The notes: generated from the letters alone by a model not told the origin. 64,000 nt of DNA from Methylacidimicrobium sp. B4 (GCF_017310545.1 NZ_CP066203.1:868001-932000); one strand, 5' to 3'. Shown: positions 25,078-34,291, counted from the first letter of the stretch. Translations and numbers: made by a program.

Positions 25078-26187
25078 CTAGAGGCCAAAGAGCCACGCGG
25101 CCATGATCGCTGGGTACATGAGGTCCTTCAAGGTGGTCAAAGCCACCATGGCGCCACTGGTCCCCACCATCACCACGTCGTCCTTCTGCACCGGAAAATC
25201 GATTCGTGCGCTGTTATTCTTGCTCAGGTCGAGCTTGATCTCCTGGCGCTGCCCGGAGGGGAGCAGGCGATAGACCCTGACCTTGGCCATCGCCGCCAGC
25301 TGAGTCGGCCCGCCGGCGGCGATGATCGCCTGCTGCGTCGTCATCTTCCCCCCGAGGATATCGACCGCCTTTGGATTCTTGACATTGCCCCCTACGTAGA
25401 CGGTCCCCGCACGCGGCACTTCCACGATATCGCCGGGACGCAGGAGAAGATTTCCCCGGTCGGCCTTCCCATCCAGCAGCTCGCGCAGGTCGATCTCCAC
25501 CATGCCCGGAGCGAGTGCGCCTGGCGGGAGCGCTTTTGCCGCTTTTGCCGAAGCCGGGGAGGCGGAGGCCTCATTGGGCGTGGGAGCGGCTCGCTCCAGC
25601 TGGCGGCGTATCAGGAAGACACGTGGCGAGGCCTCATCCTTGAGGCCTCCGGCCATCCCGATTGCATCGGCCACCCGCATCCGGCTGTTCATGTCGAAAA
25701 GGCCTGGATGATTGACCTCGCCCATCACGGCGACCTTGTGGCTCCGCATCTCGGCAACGGACACCGAAACCTGGGGATTCCTCACATACTTTTCCGCAAG
25801 CAGCGTGCGCAGCTTCTCGTGGAGCTCCTCTGCTGTCATCCCCTCGACCCGGAGCTGGCCAAGGAGCGGCAGCAAGATGGTTCCCGCAGGGGTCACCCTC
25901 ACCTTGAGATCCTTCAGCTCCGGGACATCCGCCACGTGGATCTCGAGGAGATCCCCTCCTCCCAAGGGAGCTTCGTTGCGGTCGGGCTCCTGGGTCGCCT
26001 GCCCCAGGACGACATGGTTGATCCGACTGTTGGGGGAGTCGAGGCTGCCTCCCGGAAAGGTGGTGACCAGGGGAGGGATCGGCGCCTTGGTGCTCGAGCA
26101 GGCGCCGAGAGCGAGCAGAGCGCTAAGCGTGAGCAAAGCACCGGTGAGGGCCGCTCGCGCGGACCGACGGTGGGAGCGGCTCCTCAT
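25078..26187 (-). CDS. wza: Polysaccharide export outer-membrane lipoprotein (Wza/OPX)
   Basis: The 369-residue protein has a lipoprotein signal ending in the lipobox LALGAC. A poly_export domain follows (GGGDLLEIHVADVPELKDLK, then VTPAGTILLPLLGQLRVEG, then LLAEKYVRNPQVSVSV), then SLBB-type beta-grasp repeats (VAVMGEVNHPGLFDM; VYVGGNVKNPKAVDILGG). It ends with a hydrophobic LMYPAIMAAWLFGL, which could form the outer-membrane helix of the channel. The gene is directly upstream of wzc. A start 12 codons further out (26223) is possible. It is the outer-membrane exit for the polymer. Confidence 0.92.
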   Translation of the reverse strand: MRSRSHRRSARAALTGALLTLSALLALGACSSTKAPIPPLVTTFPGGSLDSPNSRINHVVLGQATQEPDRNEAPLGGGDLLEIHVADVPELKDLKVRVTPAGTILLPLLGQLRVEGMTAEELHEKLRTLLAEKYVRNPQVSVSVAEMRSHKVAVMGEVNHPGLFDMNSRMRVADAIGMAGGLKDEASPRVFLIRRQLERAAPTPNEASASPASAKAAKALPPGALAPGMVEIDLRELLDGKADRGNLLLRPGDIVEVPRAGTVYVGGNVKNPKAVDILGGKMTTQQAIIAAGGPTQLAAMAKVRVYRLLPSGQRQEIKLDLSKNNSARIDFPVQKDDVVMVGTSGAMVALTTLKDLMYPAIMAAWLFGL

Positions 26188-26239
26188 GCAGCAATTCCGG
26201 AAAAGATCGGGCCTGGCTCTCACCGGCCTCCGAGCGAGC

Positions 26240-27232
26240 CTAGGGACTGGTTGGCGTTACGGGCGGTGCAGACGGCTGCCTGATGACCGCGGCGGCCGAC
26301 CCCACGCCGGCACCGACACCCGCCACGACCGCGCCTACGACGATGAAGGGCGTGAAATCGGGATCGTTTTCGAGCTTTGCGTTAAATACTCCGGACTTCA
26401 CGAAGCCGAGGTAATTCCCATGCTTGTCGAAGACGGGCGTCGCACCCGGAAGCATCGAGGGAATCTTCGATTCGGCGATCGGGTGGGAGAGCGGAGGCAC
26501 AACTCCCGGGCTCGACACGAATCCGCCCCCCTTGGGGATGTAGCCAAGCGAGCGACCGTCGGCTCCGAAAACGGGCTTGGCCCCGGCAGGAAGCTCGGCG
26601 TCTCCCTCCGCCAGCCCCGCAGGATGCGGGGTGCGCCGGATCTTCGCGGCCCCGGCACCTAAATCCACCGGGCTCGCCACGGTAGCGACCGAAACCCGAT
26701 GCGTTCCCAATTCTTCGACGGGGAGGCTCCCCTGGGTCATGAAGACCGAGGTGCTCCCGAGGGGTCCCGCAAGGATTTCCCCATCCCGCACCTGAGCTCC
26801 TTCTGAGACAGCATGCATCCTTTCGGTCTGAAAAGAGGCATGGACGCCGGAAGGCAGATGGAAACGGAGGAGACCCGACGCGACGGTGGCGAGCAGCCCC
26901 GATGGCGTTTTTTCTAGAGTCGCTGCTCCGTAGGGGCCGAGCTGGACCCAGCTTCCATCGAGAAGGTTGACCCGAAGCGCTCCGCCCTGAGTTTCCAGCC
27001 GTGCGCCGCTGGCCGCCGGAAAGGCGCCTCCATCCAAGGGAACCCGGAGACCGTTTTGCACGAGCGTACCCACGCCCCGCACCTGGCCCAACGGGACCGC
27101 CTGAGCCGCCTCAACCCGCGGGGCAGTCGCTCCGCCGGATAGCCCCAACCCTCCCGCAAGAGCGATCGCTGTCCAGTTCCGGAACGCTTTCCGTCGATGC
27201 AAGAGACCTGGTAATCGGCCTTTGTTTTCCAT
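26240..27232 (-). CDS. Secreted FecR-like protein with two copies of a P-V-F-x-x-x-G motif
   Basis: The 330-residue product has a long N-terminal signal (WTAIALAGGLGLSGG, cleavage probably after VEAAQA). A beta-rich region follows that resembles FecR-type domains (GGALRVNLLDGSWVQLGPYG, then LLRFHLPSGVHASF). Two copies of a short module are present: LPAGAKPVFGADGRSLGYIP and MLPGATPVFDKHGNYLGFVK. The last 45 residues contain a hydrophobic Gly/Val/Ala-rich stretch (IVVGAVVAGVGAGVG), possibly a membrane anchor. It lies between the initiating sugar transferase and wza. I do not recognise a family for the C-terminal half; a role in polymer retention or sensing at the cell envelope is speculation. 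Confidence 0.7.
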   Translation of the reverse strand: MENKGRLPGLLHRRKAFRNWTAIALAGGLGLSGGATAPRVEAAQAVPLGQVRGVGTLVQNGLRVPLDGGAFPAASGARLETQGGALRVNLLDGSWVQLGPYGAATLEKTPSGLLATVASGLLRFHLPSGVHASFQTERMHAVSEGAQVRDGEILAGPLGSTSVFMTQGSLPVEELGTHRVSVATVASPVDLGAGAAKIRRTPHPAGLAEGDAELPAGAKPVFGADGRSLGYIPKGGGFVSSPGVVPPLSHPIAESKIPSMLPGATPVFDKHGNYLGFVKSGVFNAKLENDPDFTPFIVVGAVVAGVGAGVGSAAAVIRQPSAPPVTPTSP

Positions 27233-27361
27233 GGGTTCCTCCTTGTGGTTACTCTTACTGCACAGCTTCCCAACGGATTCCGGGGATGAACATACTGAAT
27301 CTGCCGAACGAGTCAATGGTTGAGACTTTGTTTTCCACAAGGTTCTTTAGATTCGGCAGGC

Positions 27362-28816
27362 TCACCTCCCCCTCCCGCCGAAAACGGCGGGAATGGTGCG
27401 GACGAGGATCGCGAGATCGAGCCAGGGGCTCCAGTGCTCGATGTAGTAGCGGTCGAGCTCGACGGCCCGCTCGAAGCGGGGATCGCTGCGGGCCTCGACC
27501 GCCCAGAGGCTCGTGATTCCCGGCTTGGCGTCGAGCCGGCGGTAGTAGCCCACGCTCAGCTCCTCGTAGCGCTCCACCTCGTCAGGGGTGGGGGGTCGGG
27601 GTCCGACCAGGCTCATCTCCCCCTTGAGGACGTTCCAGAGCTGGGGGAGCTCATCGAGGCTATACTTGCGCAGTATCCGGCCGATCGGGGTGATCCTCGG
27701 ATCGTCCGTGATCTTGAACATCGGTCCCTGCCGCTCATTCCGGGCGGCGAGCTCCGCCTTCCTGGCTTCCGCGTCGGGCACCATGGTCCGGAACTTCCAG
27801 CAGAAGAAGGTCCTCCCCTTGCGCCCGATGCGGATGGAGCGATAGAAGACCGGACCTCCGTCGTGGGCCTTGATCGCGATCGCCAGGCCGAGGAAGAGGG
27901 GAGAGAGGACCAGGAGTCCCGCAAGCGATCCCGCGAAATCGATGGCGCGCTTGAGCAGAAGGCAGAGGACCGGCACGGGCTCCCAGTGGAGCGGCACGAT
28001 CGGCCGGCCGCCGATCATCTCGAGGGCCCGCCAGTCGGGCCGGATCGAGGCTCCTTCCGCCGGATGGGTCGGAAGGAGCCAGACGTTCTTGCGCCGCTGC
28101 CGGGTTTCGGTCAGGATGGTTTCCCACTGGTCCATCTGCGGCGGGCTGGAAATGAAGACCTCGTCGACGAGGTAGCGGTCGAGGATCCGGGGAAGGTCGG
28201 CAATCCCGCCCAGGACCCCCTCGCCCTCGGAGTCATCGACGAAGCCCCGGACGAAGACCCCCAGGTGAGCGGAGGCGGAAAGCATCCCCGCCAGCTCCCG
28301 ACCCCGGGGGCCAGCGCCGACGATCACGACGTGACGCCAACCGTTGCCCGCGTCGACATCGCGCCTGGCGATGTTCCAGAAAAAGAGCCGCCACGCGGGC
28401 AGCGCGAGGAGCGAGATCCCGCAGAGCCAGAGGACCATGAGGCGGCTGATCGGCATGCGGGCCAAGTAGAACGCCACCATGAGGAGGAGCGCTCCCTGCA
28501 CCACGCCTTTGACGACCGCCCAGAGCTCCCGGCTCTCCCCCCGCGCCCAGGCGAGCGTGTAGACCCCTTCGCGCTGGAGAAAGAGGAGGACGAGGACCAG
28601 GTAGAGCAAAAGAAACCCGACGTGGCGGTAGCTCCGGTCCCAGGTGATCGTCCCGCCCTCCCATGCGGTGCGCAGCCAGAAGACCAGGATTCCGGCCGCG
28701 AGGATGAGCAGGCTGTCGACGAGCACCGCGAACCGGTCCTGGCGGCCACCCCGACGGCTCGCGGATCTCTCGGAGGGGGCGGGCGGACCCGCGACCCAGG
28801 AGCTGCGCGTTCTCAT
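27362..28816 (-). CDS. Polyprenyl-phosphate glycosyl-1-phosphate transferase (WbaP/WcaJ type)
   Basis: The 484-residue protein has four N-terminal membrane helices and a CoA-binding-like Rossmann region (VVIVGAGPRGRELAGMLSAS). A membrane re-entrant helix follows (IDFAGSLAGLLVLSPLFLGL). The catalytic PglC-like domain reads GGPVFYRSIRIGRKGRTFFC, then WKFRTMVPDAEA, then LRKYSLDELPQLWNVLKGEM and SLVGPRPPTPDEVE. It transfers a sugar-1-phosphate, most often glucose or galactose, to undecaprenyl phosphate and so starts repeat-unit assembly. The ATG at 28816 leaves out a short extension without similarity. It is the first gene of the leftward locus, next to an 889-base intergenic stretch that must contain the promoter. 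Confidence 0.92.
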   Translation of the reverse strand: MRTRSSWVAGPPAPSERSASRRGGRQDRFAVLVDSLLILAAGILVFWLRTAWEGGTITWDRSYRHVGFLLLYLVLVLLFLQREGVYTLAWARGESRELWAVVKGVVQGALLLMVAFYLARMPISRLMVLWLCGISLLALPAWRLFFWNIARRDVDAGNGWRHVVIVGAGPRGRELAGMLSASAHLGVFVRGFVDDSEGEGVLGGIADLPRILDRYLVDEVFISSPPQMDQWETILTETRQRRKNVWLLPTHPAEGASIRPDWRALEMIGGRPIVPLHWEPVPVLCLLLKRAIDFAGSLAGLLVLSPLFLGLAIAIKAHDGGPVFYRSIRIGRKGRTFFCWKFRTMVPDAEARKAELAARNERQGPMFKITDDPRITPIGRILRKYSLDELPQLWNVLKGEMSLVGPRPPTPDEVERYEELSVGYYRRLDAKPGITSLWAVEARSDPRFERAVELDRYYIEHWSPWLDLAILVRTIPAVFGGRGR

Positions 28817-29705
28817 GGGCTCCGCCTTCCCACGATTGCCGATTGCTGGGAGTAAGCTGCCGCCCTTGGCGCTTCCGCTTGCCGGAAGGCCAAACTCTCC
28901 CGCTTCGAGGTGCAACGTGTCACAGGTGCTGGGCTTACGTCCCAGCCGACGCGACGAACCCCTTGTTGCCCGGCGGCATTTCCCCGAGGGAGCGGGCGAA
29001 CGCTAAAAAGCGATCCCCCGCCTCGCTACGAACCTAAAGTCTATAAAGGATTGCTTAGAGGATTGCACGGAGAATCTCGCTTTCGCGAGCAAAAATGTGC
29101 GCGCCGCTCCCAGGGCCGAAGCTAGGGCAGCGGCTCTTCGGCAATGGGGCGTGCGGCCGGTCGATCGACCGGAGCGACCGGGGGTGGGAGCGGCTCCAGA
29201 CCGAGTGACGGCTGGCGGCGGCACCGAAGGTTTCGCATGGGAACCGCCCGACCCGTCGGTCTTCCCGGCAGCGCTCCTTTCGTTCCGGCGCGGCGTGACT
29301 CAGCCGGGCTTCCCGAATTTCCCTCGACCGGAGCCCAGTGCGTGTTGCCCATCCTGGCCTCGGCGGGATCCAGAACTTGGCTCCTCCATCGCGACGGAGG
29401 ACATGGACCCGCCTGCTCGTTTCCCCCTATGGGAAGAAAAAGAGACCGAAACCCACGGAGTTTCCTCGGGGAGGAGCTCCGATCGGAGGGCATCCCTCCT
29501 GTCCGGATGCTCCCGGAGGGTCACGGGCGTCCCGTCCGAGGAACGAATCGGGACGCTCTCGGCATGCCGTAGCCCGATGTGGGAGGGAGCCACGGGTAGC
29601 GGGGCTCGGAACGCCGACACCGGGAGGCGAAAGATGGGACCTTTCTCGGGTTTTCCGTTGACCGCCATCGCCCTTGCGGGGACCCTCCCAGAAAAAGGGA
29701 ACATC
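28817..29705. other. Intergenic stretch between divergent exopolysaccharide and rmuC genes
   Basis: I see no credible gene in these 889 bases. The short frames on both strands lack start contexts and family signatures. The stretch contains several dyads, for example GCTGGG-N7-CCCAGC near 28940 on the exopolysaccharide leader side and GTCGATCGAC near 29160. It should hold both divergent promoters and a long 5' leader of the exopolysaccharide operon. I could not match the leader to a known riboswitch by eye. Confidence 0.5.
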
Positions 29706-31190
29706 ATGGAACTCTGGGGAATCGGGATGGTAGGGGCGGCGATCGGCGCGGCCATCGCCTGGCTTTCTGCGCGGGGGAGCCTCGCCGCGCTGCGGGCCCA
29801 GCTCGCCGAAGCGGAAGCCGGGAGGGCCCGGCTGGAGAGCGACCTGGGGGAGATCCGGAAGGCCCGGGAGGTCGGGGAAGCCCTTCTCCGGGCGGAGACC
29901 GAGCGACGGGCGGCCGCCGAGGAGAGAGCGAACCGGCTGGCTGGAATGGAACTAGAGATCGAAGAGAGCCGGAGGGAGCTTGGGGAGGCGCGGACGCGCC
30001 TGGCCGAGCTTTCCAGCAGGATCGCCGCGTCAGAAAAGGCAGCCCAGGAAAAGCTCCAGCTCCTGGAGGAGGCCCGGGCCAAGCTCGGGGATGCCTTCCG
30101 GGGGCTCTCTGCGGAGGCGCTCCGGCAGAACAACGAGGCCTTCCTGACGCTCGCCCGGGAGAACCTCGCCCAGTTCCAGGAAGGGGCGAAGGCCGATCTC
30201 GAGGCGCGGAGGAAGGCCGTGGAAGTCCTGACCGAGCCGATCCGGGAGTCGCTCCTCAAGGTCGACGGGAGGCTTGGCGAGATGGAGAAAAGCCGGATTG
30301 GCGCCTACAGCGCCCTCCAGGAGCAGCTCAAGGCGCTCGTGGAGACCCACCTGCCCCTGCTCCGAAACGAGACCGCCAACCTGGTCAAGGCGCTCCGGCA
30401 GCCGGCCGTCCGCGGGCGGTGGGGGGAGATCCAGCTCCGGCGGGTAGTCGAGATGGCGGGGATGGTCGAGCATTGCGACTTCTTCGAGCAGGTGGGCCTC
30501 GAAGGGGAAGAGGGGCGGATCCGGCCCGACCTGATCGTCCGGCTCCCCGGGGGCAAGCGGATCGTGGTCGATGCAAAGGCGCCGGTGGCCGCCTACCTGG
30601 AGGCGGCCGAGGCTCCCGACGAAGCGTCCGCGCGGCTCCGGCTGGCCGACCATGCCCGGCAGGTCCGGGAGCATATCGCGAGCCTGAGCCGGAAGGCCTA
30701 CTGGGAGCAGTTCGCGCCAACGCCAGAGTTCGTGGTGCTCTTCCTGCCGGGGGAGATGTTCTTCTCGGCGGCGCTCCAGCAAGATCCGGGGCTCCTCGAC
30801 TACGGGGTCGGGAAGCGGGTGATCCCGGCGACCCCGACCACGCTGATCGCCCTGTTGCAGGCGATCGCCTACGGCTGGCAGCAGGAGGCGCTCGCCCAAA
30901 ACGCCCGGGAGATCAGCGAGCTGGGCCGGACGCTCTACAAGCGGATCGCCACCCTGGCCGACCATTGGGAGGGCGTGGGCAAGGGGATCGAGCAGGCGAT
31001 CAAGTCCTACAACAAGGCGACGGCGACGCTCGAGTCGCGGGTGCTCGTCACCGCCCGGCGCTTCACGGTCCTCCAGGCGGCACCCGAGGGGGGAGTGATC
31101 GAGACGCCCGAGCCGATCGACCATTCGGCCCGGCTCCTCCAGGAGCCCGAGCTCCTGGAGGAGGAGCGGGAGGGCAAAGGCACGGGATAG
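29706..31190 (+). CDS. rmuC: RmuC-family DNA recombination protein
   Basis: The 494-residue protein begins with a membrane helix (MELWGIGMVGAAIGAAIAW), followed by about 130 residues of Glu/Arg/Ala-rich coiled coil. The RmuC domain follows: NLVKALRQPAVRGRWGEIQL, then RRVVEMAGMVEHCDFFEQ, RIRPDLIVRLPGGKRIVVDA, and FVVLFLPGEMFFSAALQQDP. RmuC limits inversion at short inverted repeats and is predicted to carry a restriction-endonuclease-like fold. The ATG at 29706 is chosen because it puts the membrane anchor at the N-terminus; the upstream open frame has no similarity. Confidence 0.92.
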   Translation: MELWGIGMVGAAIGAAIAWLSARGSLAALRAQLAEAEAGRARLESDLGEIRKAREVGEALLRAETERRAAAEERANRLAGMELEIEESRRELGEARTRLAELSSRIAASEKAAQEKLQLLEEARAKLGDAFRGLSAEALRQNNEAFLTLARENLAQFQEGAKADLEARRKAVEVLTEPIRESLLKVDGRLGEMEKSRIGAYSALQEQLKALVETHLPLLRNETANLVKALRQPAVRGRWGEIQLRRVVEMAGMVEHCDFFEQVGLEGEEGRIRPDLIVRLPGGKRIVVDAKAPVAAYLEAAEAPDEASARLRLADHARQVREHIASLSRKAYWEQFAPTPEFVVLFLPGEMFFSAALQQDPGLLDYGVGKRVIPATPTTLIALLQAIAYGWQQEALAQNAREISELGRTLYKRIATLADHWEGVGKGIEQAIKSYNKATATLESRVLVTARRFTVLQAAPEGGVIETPEPIDHSARLLQEPELLEEEREGKGTG

Positions 31191-31254
31191 CTCTCATGGT
31201 CGGAGGAGCACGATGGCCGCTCCCCCGCCAGACGATCGGGCACGCGGGCCCGTG

Positions 31255-31659
31255 TCACTTCACCGAATACATCTCGGCCAGCAGATCGATGTAGGCGTTG
31301 GCCGCCTCCGCGAGCTTGTGGCTGTAGGCCATTTCGCGGCTCTCCCCCTGGCCTTGGCTATGGAGCTCGGCCATCGCCTTGCTCTCCATGACCTTCTTGA
31401 CCAGGGCCTTGGCTTCGCGAATCGCCCCTTTCCCATGCTCGACCGCCAGCTCGTCCGTTCCGGGAGCCATCTTTCTTTCGCCCAGCATCACGAGGTTGGA
31501 GCCTTCGGCCGCCATCTCGACCGCATGGTTGATGACGGCGTGCATGTGATGGAGCTGGAGCGAGCTGTCGGCATGCTCCTCCTGGGAATAGAGCGAGCTT
31601 GCGCCCGGTCCGATTCCGAGGAGAAGGATCGAAGCCAAGAGAAGGGTCGGCATTTTCAT
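31255..31659 (-). CDS. Small secreted His/Met-rich helical protein, unknown function
   Basis: The 134-residue product has a signal peptide (MKMPTLLLASILLLGIGPGA). The mature helix-rich protein contains HADSSLQLHHMHAVINHAVE, several Met residues and a C-terminal EAANAYIDLLAEMYSVK. The clustered His and Met residues would suit binding of a soft metal such as copper, but no defined motif is present. The convergent rmuC gene ends 64 bases away, and the divergent NlpC/P60 gene starts 75 bases from the other end. I do not recognise the family. Confidence 0.65.
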   Translation of the reverse strand: MKMPTLLLASILLLGIGPGASSLYSQEEHADSSLQLHHMHAVINHAVEMAAEGSNLVMLGERKMAPGTDELAVEHGKGAIREAKALVKKVMESKAMAELHSQGQGESREMAYSHKLAEAANAYIDLLAEMYSVK

Positions 31660-31734
31660 CGTTTTCTCTCCGTTCTTCTGGGTTAGATGTTTTTTGCTGG
31701 GTCAGGAATCCCTTCCTGTTGGCAGGACCGTACA

Positions 31735-32523
31735 ATGACCGTCAACGAAGCCGCAAACGCAATCTCGACCCGCTTCCCGCGGCTGCCCCCCGCCAGTTCG
31801 CCGCAACCGCTACAGTCCCTGGGGAGGGTCGCCAGCAAAGGATGCTGGCTGATCCTCGCCCTCTTCCTTCCGGTTACACCCCTGAGAGCTCAAGGGGCAC
31901 CGCAAGCCGCGGAAGGGGAAAGACGCCCCGCGGGGATGGCGCCCGACGCCTCGCTTCGGCCTGACGACCTGATCGACTTCGAGAAGCAGCCGGCGGCGGT
32001 GCAGGAGCTGATCCGCCAGGCACTCCTCTTGACCGAAAAGGATCTCACCTACCGGTACGGCTCGGCCGATCCCGAGAGCGGAGGGATCGACTGCTCGGGC
32101 TTCGTCTACTTCGTCCTCCGCCGGTGCGGGATCCCGGACGTGCCCCGGAGCGCGAGCGGCCAGTATGCCTGGGTCCGGAAGGCGGGGAACTTCCGGGCGG
32201 TCTTGAGCCGGAACCCCGAGAGCTTCGAGCTGGACGAGCTGCGTCCGGGGGACCTGCTTTTCTGGGAAGGCACCTATGCGACCCAGAACGATCCCCCGAT
32301 TACCCATTCGATGATTTACCTGGGACGGGAACGGGCCGGAGGCGAGCGGGTGATGGTGGGATCGAGCGACGGACGGACCTACCATGGTCAGCAGCGGTGG
32401 GGGGCCAGCGTCTTCGACTTCTGGCCAATCTTTCCCGGGCAGAAGAGGGCTCCGGGGAGCAGCCGCTTCGTCGGCTATGGGAAGATTCCGGGGCGGGGAG
32501 CCGGGGAGGGATCCGCCCCTTAG
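31735..32523 (+). CDS. NlpC/P60-family cell-wall hydrolase
   Basis: The 262-residue product has a hydrophobic export segment (GCWLILALFLPVTPLRAQG) and an NlpC/P60 papain-like domain: LTYRYGSADPESGGIDCSGF with the catalytic Cys, LRPGDLLFW, and ITHSMIYLGRE with the catalytic His. Such enzymes cleave D-Glu-Dap or related peptide bonds in peptidoglycan. The signal starts about 45 residues in from the chosen ATG, so a later start is possible. The stop overlaps the convergent hydrogenase protease gene by four bases. Confidence 0.85.
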   Translation: MTVNEAANAISTRFPRLPPASSPQPLQSLGRVASKGCWLILALFLPVTPLRAQGAPQAAEGERRPAGMAPDASLRPDDLIDFEKQPAAVQELIRQALLLTEKDLTYRYGSADPESGGIDCSGFVYFVLRRCGIPDVPRSASGQYAWVRKAGNFRAVLSRNPESFELDELRPGDLLFWEGTYATQNDPPITHSMIYLGRERAGGERVMVGSSDGRTYHGQQRWGASVFDFWPIFPGQKRAPGSSRFVGYGKIPGRGAGEGSAP

Positions 32524-33005
32524 CCCGCCCGTCGGCGCTCCTCTGCGATCCGCTCCACCGCCTCGTCCACCGCGGCGGCGACGGAAGGCGAAAGCGGCGC
32601 CCCGGGAGCAAAGGATGATCCCTCCACGGCGTAGAGGATGATCTGCCCAGGCAGCCGGCCCAAGGTGCGGCCAAGCTCGATCGCCTCGGCGAGCCCGAGC
32701 CCGTGGGTCGAGGCGGAGGCGGCCGGAGGCAGGAGCTCCCAATCCCAAAGCGGGTCGATCCGGTGGAGCCGACCGGGCTTTCCCTGCGGGAGGGCGGCAT
32801 CGAGGACGAGCACGAGCCCCCTCCCCTCCCAATGATCGAGGAGGTCGAGCGGCCGTCGGAAGGCAAGGAGATCGACTTCCGGGAGGGCGAGGCGGGCCAG
32901 GTGTGCGATCACCGCGGGCCCAAAGCCGTCGTCGCCCCGGTCGGGGTTGCCCAGCCCGGCGACGAGGAGGGGTCGCGGACGGGAGGGTTCCGAAGAGATC
33001 GTCAT
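32520..33005 (-). CDS. Hydrogenase maturation protease (HycI/HoxW family)
   Basis: The 161-residue protein starts [20 protein letters not shown], which carries the conserved G-N-x-x-x-x-D-D/E-G motif with the first nickel-ligand acid. It continues with [20 protein letters not shown] (second acid) and [19 protein letters not shown] (conserved His). It is 161 residues, the usual size of these endopeptidases, which remove the C-terminus of the large subunit after nickel insertion. Its ATG overlaps the hyhL stop in an ATGA junction, so the partner is hyhL. The open frame continues upstream antisense through hyhL and is not real. Confidence 0.9.
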   Translation of the reverse strand: MTISSEPSRPRPLLVAGLGNPDRGDDGFGPAVIAHLARLALPEVDLLAFRRPLDLLDHWEGRGLVLVLDAALPQGKPGRLHRIDPLWDWELLPPAASASTHGLGLAEAIELGRTLGRLPGQIILYAVEGSSFAPGAPLSPSVAAAVDEAVERIAEERRRAG

Positions 33006-34291
33006 CGGCCATGAATCCGCAGCCGGAGGAAGTGGGTCGAGCAGGAGATGCAGGGGTCGTAGTTGCGGATCGCCTGCTCGCAGCGGGCGCGGAGGCTCTC
33101 CTCGGGCAGCGCAAGGAGGCTCTCGGCCAGAAGACGGAGATCCTCCTCGATCGAGGCCTGGTTCTGGGAGGTGGGAGGAACGATCCGGGCCTGCTCGATG
33201 GTTCCCTCGGCGTCGAAGCGGTAGCGGTGGTAGAGCAGCCCGCGTGGAGCCTCGGTTGCGGCGTGGCCCTCGCCCGCCCCCCGGGGAAGGGGGAGCGCGG
33301 GGGCCTCGGGCGGCTCGTAGAGGGAGAGGAGCCGGAGCGCCTCCTCGCAGGCGAAGAGCACCTCGACCGACCGGACGAGGATGCTCTGGAAGGGGTTGTG
33401 GCAGGTGGGCCCGAGGCCCGCTTCCCGGGCGTGCGCCTGGATGGACGGGGGGAGGCGGTCGAAGTTGAGGTTGTAGCGGGCCAAGGGGCCGACCAGGTAG
33501 CTTCCCCGCTCCCGCAGCGAGCAGTAGAGGGCGGTCGAGTGGGGGAGATGGCGCTCCTCGAATGCCGTGTCGAACTCCTCCGGAGCGAGGGAAAGCCCCC
33601 GGCTCGAAGCGATCTCTCCCTCGTTCATCGGATATTCGGAGGGGTGGCGCAGGGCGATGAACTCGTAGTCGCGCTGATATTCGGGCATGGGGAAGGTGGC
33701 GACCCAGCGGAGGAGCGCCACCGCCTCCTCGCGTGCCCTTTCGAGCCTTGCCCGGAGGGCCGAGAGCTCCGCCGGGCTCGGCAGCCGGTAGAAGCCCCCG
33801 ACCCGGACGTTGATCGGGTGGATCTCCCGGCCTCCCAGGACGCGGACGATCTCGTTGCCCGCGCGCTTGAGCGCCAAGGCCCGCTCGACCTCCGCGCGGT
33901 GATCGCGGGAGATGGCGATCGCGTCGGGATAGCCCAGGAAATCGGGGGCGTGGAGCAGGACGATGTGGAGGACATGGCTTTCGATCCACTCCCCGCAGTA
34001 GAGCAGCCGCCGGAGGAGCCGGAGGGGGCCGTCCACGACGACGCCCAGCCCATGCTCGAGCGCATGGACGGCACTCATCTGGTAGGCGACCGGGCAGATG
34101 CCGCAGATGCGCGCCACGATGTCGGGGACCTCGGCGGCCGCCCGGCCCCGAAGGAAGGCCTCGAAGAAGCGCGGGGGCTCGAAGATCCGGAGCCGGGCGG
34201 TCTCCACCTTCCCGTCGTGGAGGAAGAGCTCGAGGCTCCCCTCGCCTTCGACGCGGGCGAGCGCTTCGAGCGAGAGCTTCTTAGTCGGCAT
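33002..34291 (-). CDS. hyhL: Group 3b [NiFe]-hydrogenase large (catalytic) subunit
   Basis: The 429-residue protein has both metal-site motifs: the N-terminal [13 protein letters not shown] (C-x-x-C) near residue 62 and the C-terminal [11 protein letters not shown] (C-x-x-C-x-x-H), nine residues before the end. It lacks the long inserts of group 1 enzymes and has the bidirectional-type segment [20 protein letters not shown]. The surrounding hyhBGS genes define the group 3b cytoplasmic NAD(P)(H)-linked hydrogenase. The start at 34291 ([18 protein letters not shown]) overlaps hyhS by 11 bases. In verrucomicrobial methanotrophs this enzyme links H2 to NAD(P)H for biosynthesis; that role is inferred. 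Confidence 0.95.
   Translation of the reverse strand: MPTKKLSLEALARVEGEGSLELFLHDGKVETARLRIFEPPRFFEAFLRGRAAAEVPDIVARICGICPVAYQMSAVHALEHGLGVVVDGPLRLLRRLLYCGEWIESHVLHIVLLHAPDFLGYPDAIAISRDHRAEVERALALKRAGNEIVRVLGGREIHPINVRVGGFYRLPSPAELSALRARLERAREEAVALLRWVATFPMPEYQRDYEFIALRHPSEYPMNEGEIASSRGLSLAPEEFDTAFEERHLPHSTALYCSLRERGSYLVGPLARYNLNFDRLPPSIQAHAREAGLGPTCHNPFQSILVRSVEVLFACEEALRLLSLYEPPEAPALPLPRGAGEGHAATEAPRGLLYHRYRFDAEGTIEQARIVPPTSQNQASIEEDLRLLAESLLALPEESLRARCEQAIRNYDPCISCSTHFLRLRIHGR

Noticed and set aside
23941-26283. 780-codon plus-strand frame opposite wzc and wza
   Set aside because: It is antisense to two well-supported genes and has no domain signature; long shadow frames are expected at this GC content.
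29122-29493. Minus-strand frame of 123 codons in the rmuC upstream region
   Set aside because: It has an Arg/Pro/Ser-rich composition and no recognisable domain, and the plus-strand frame in the same place is equally open.
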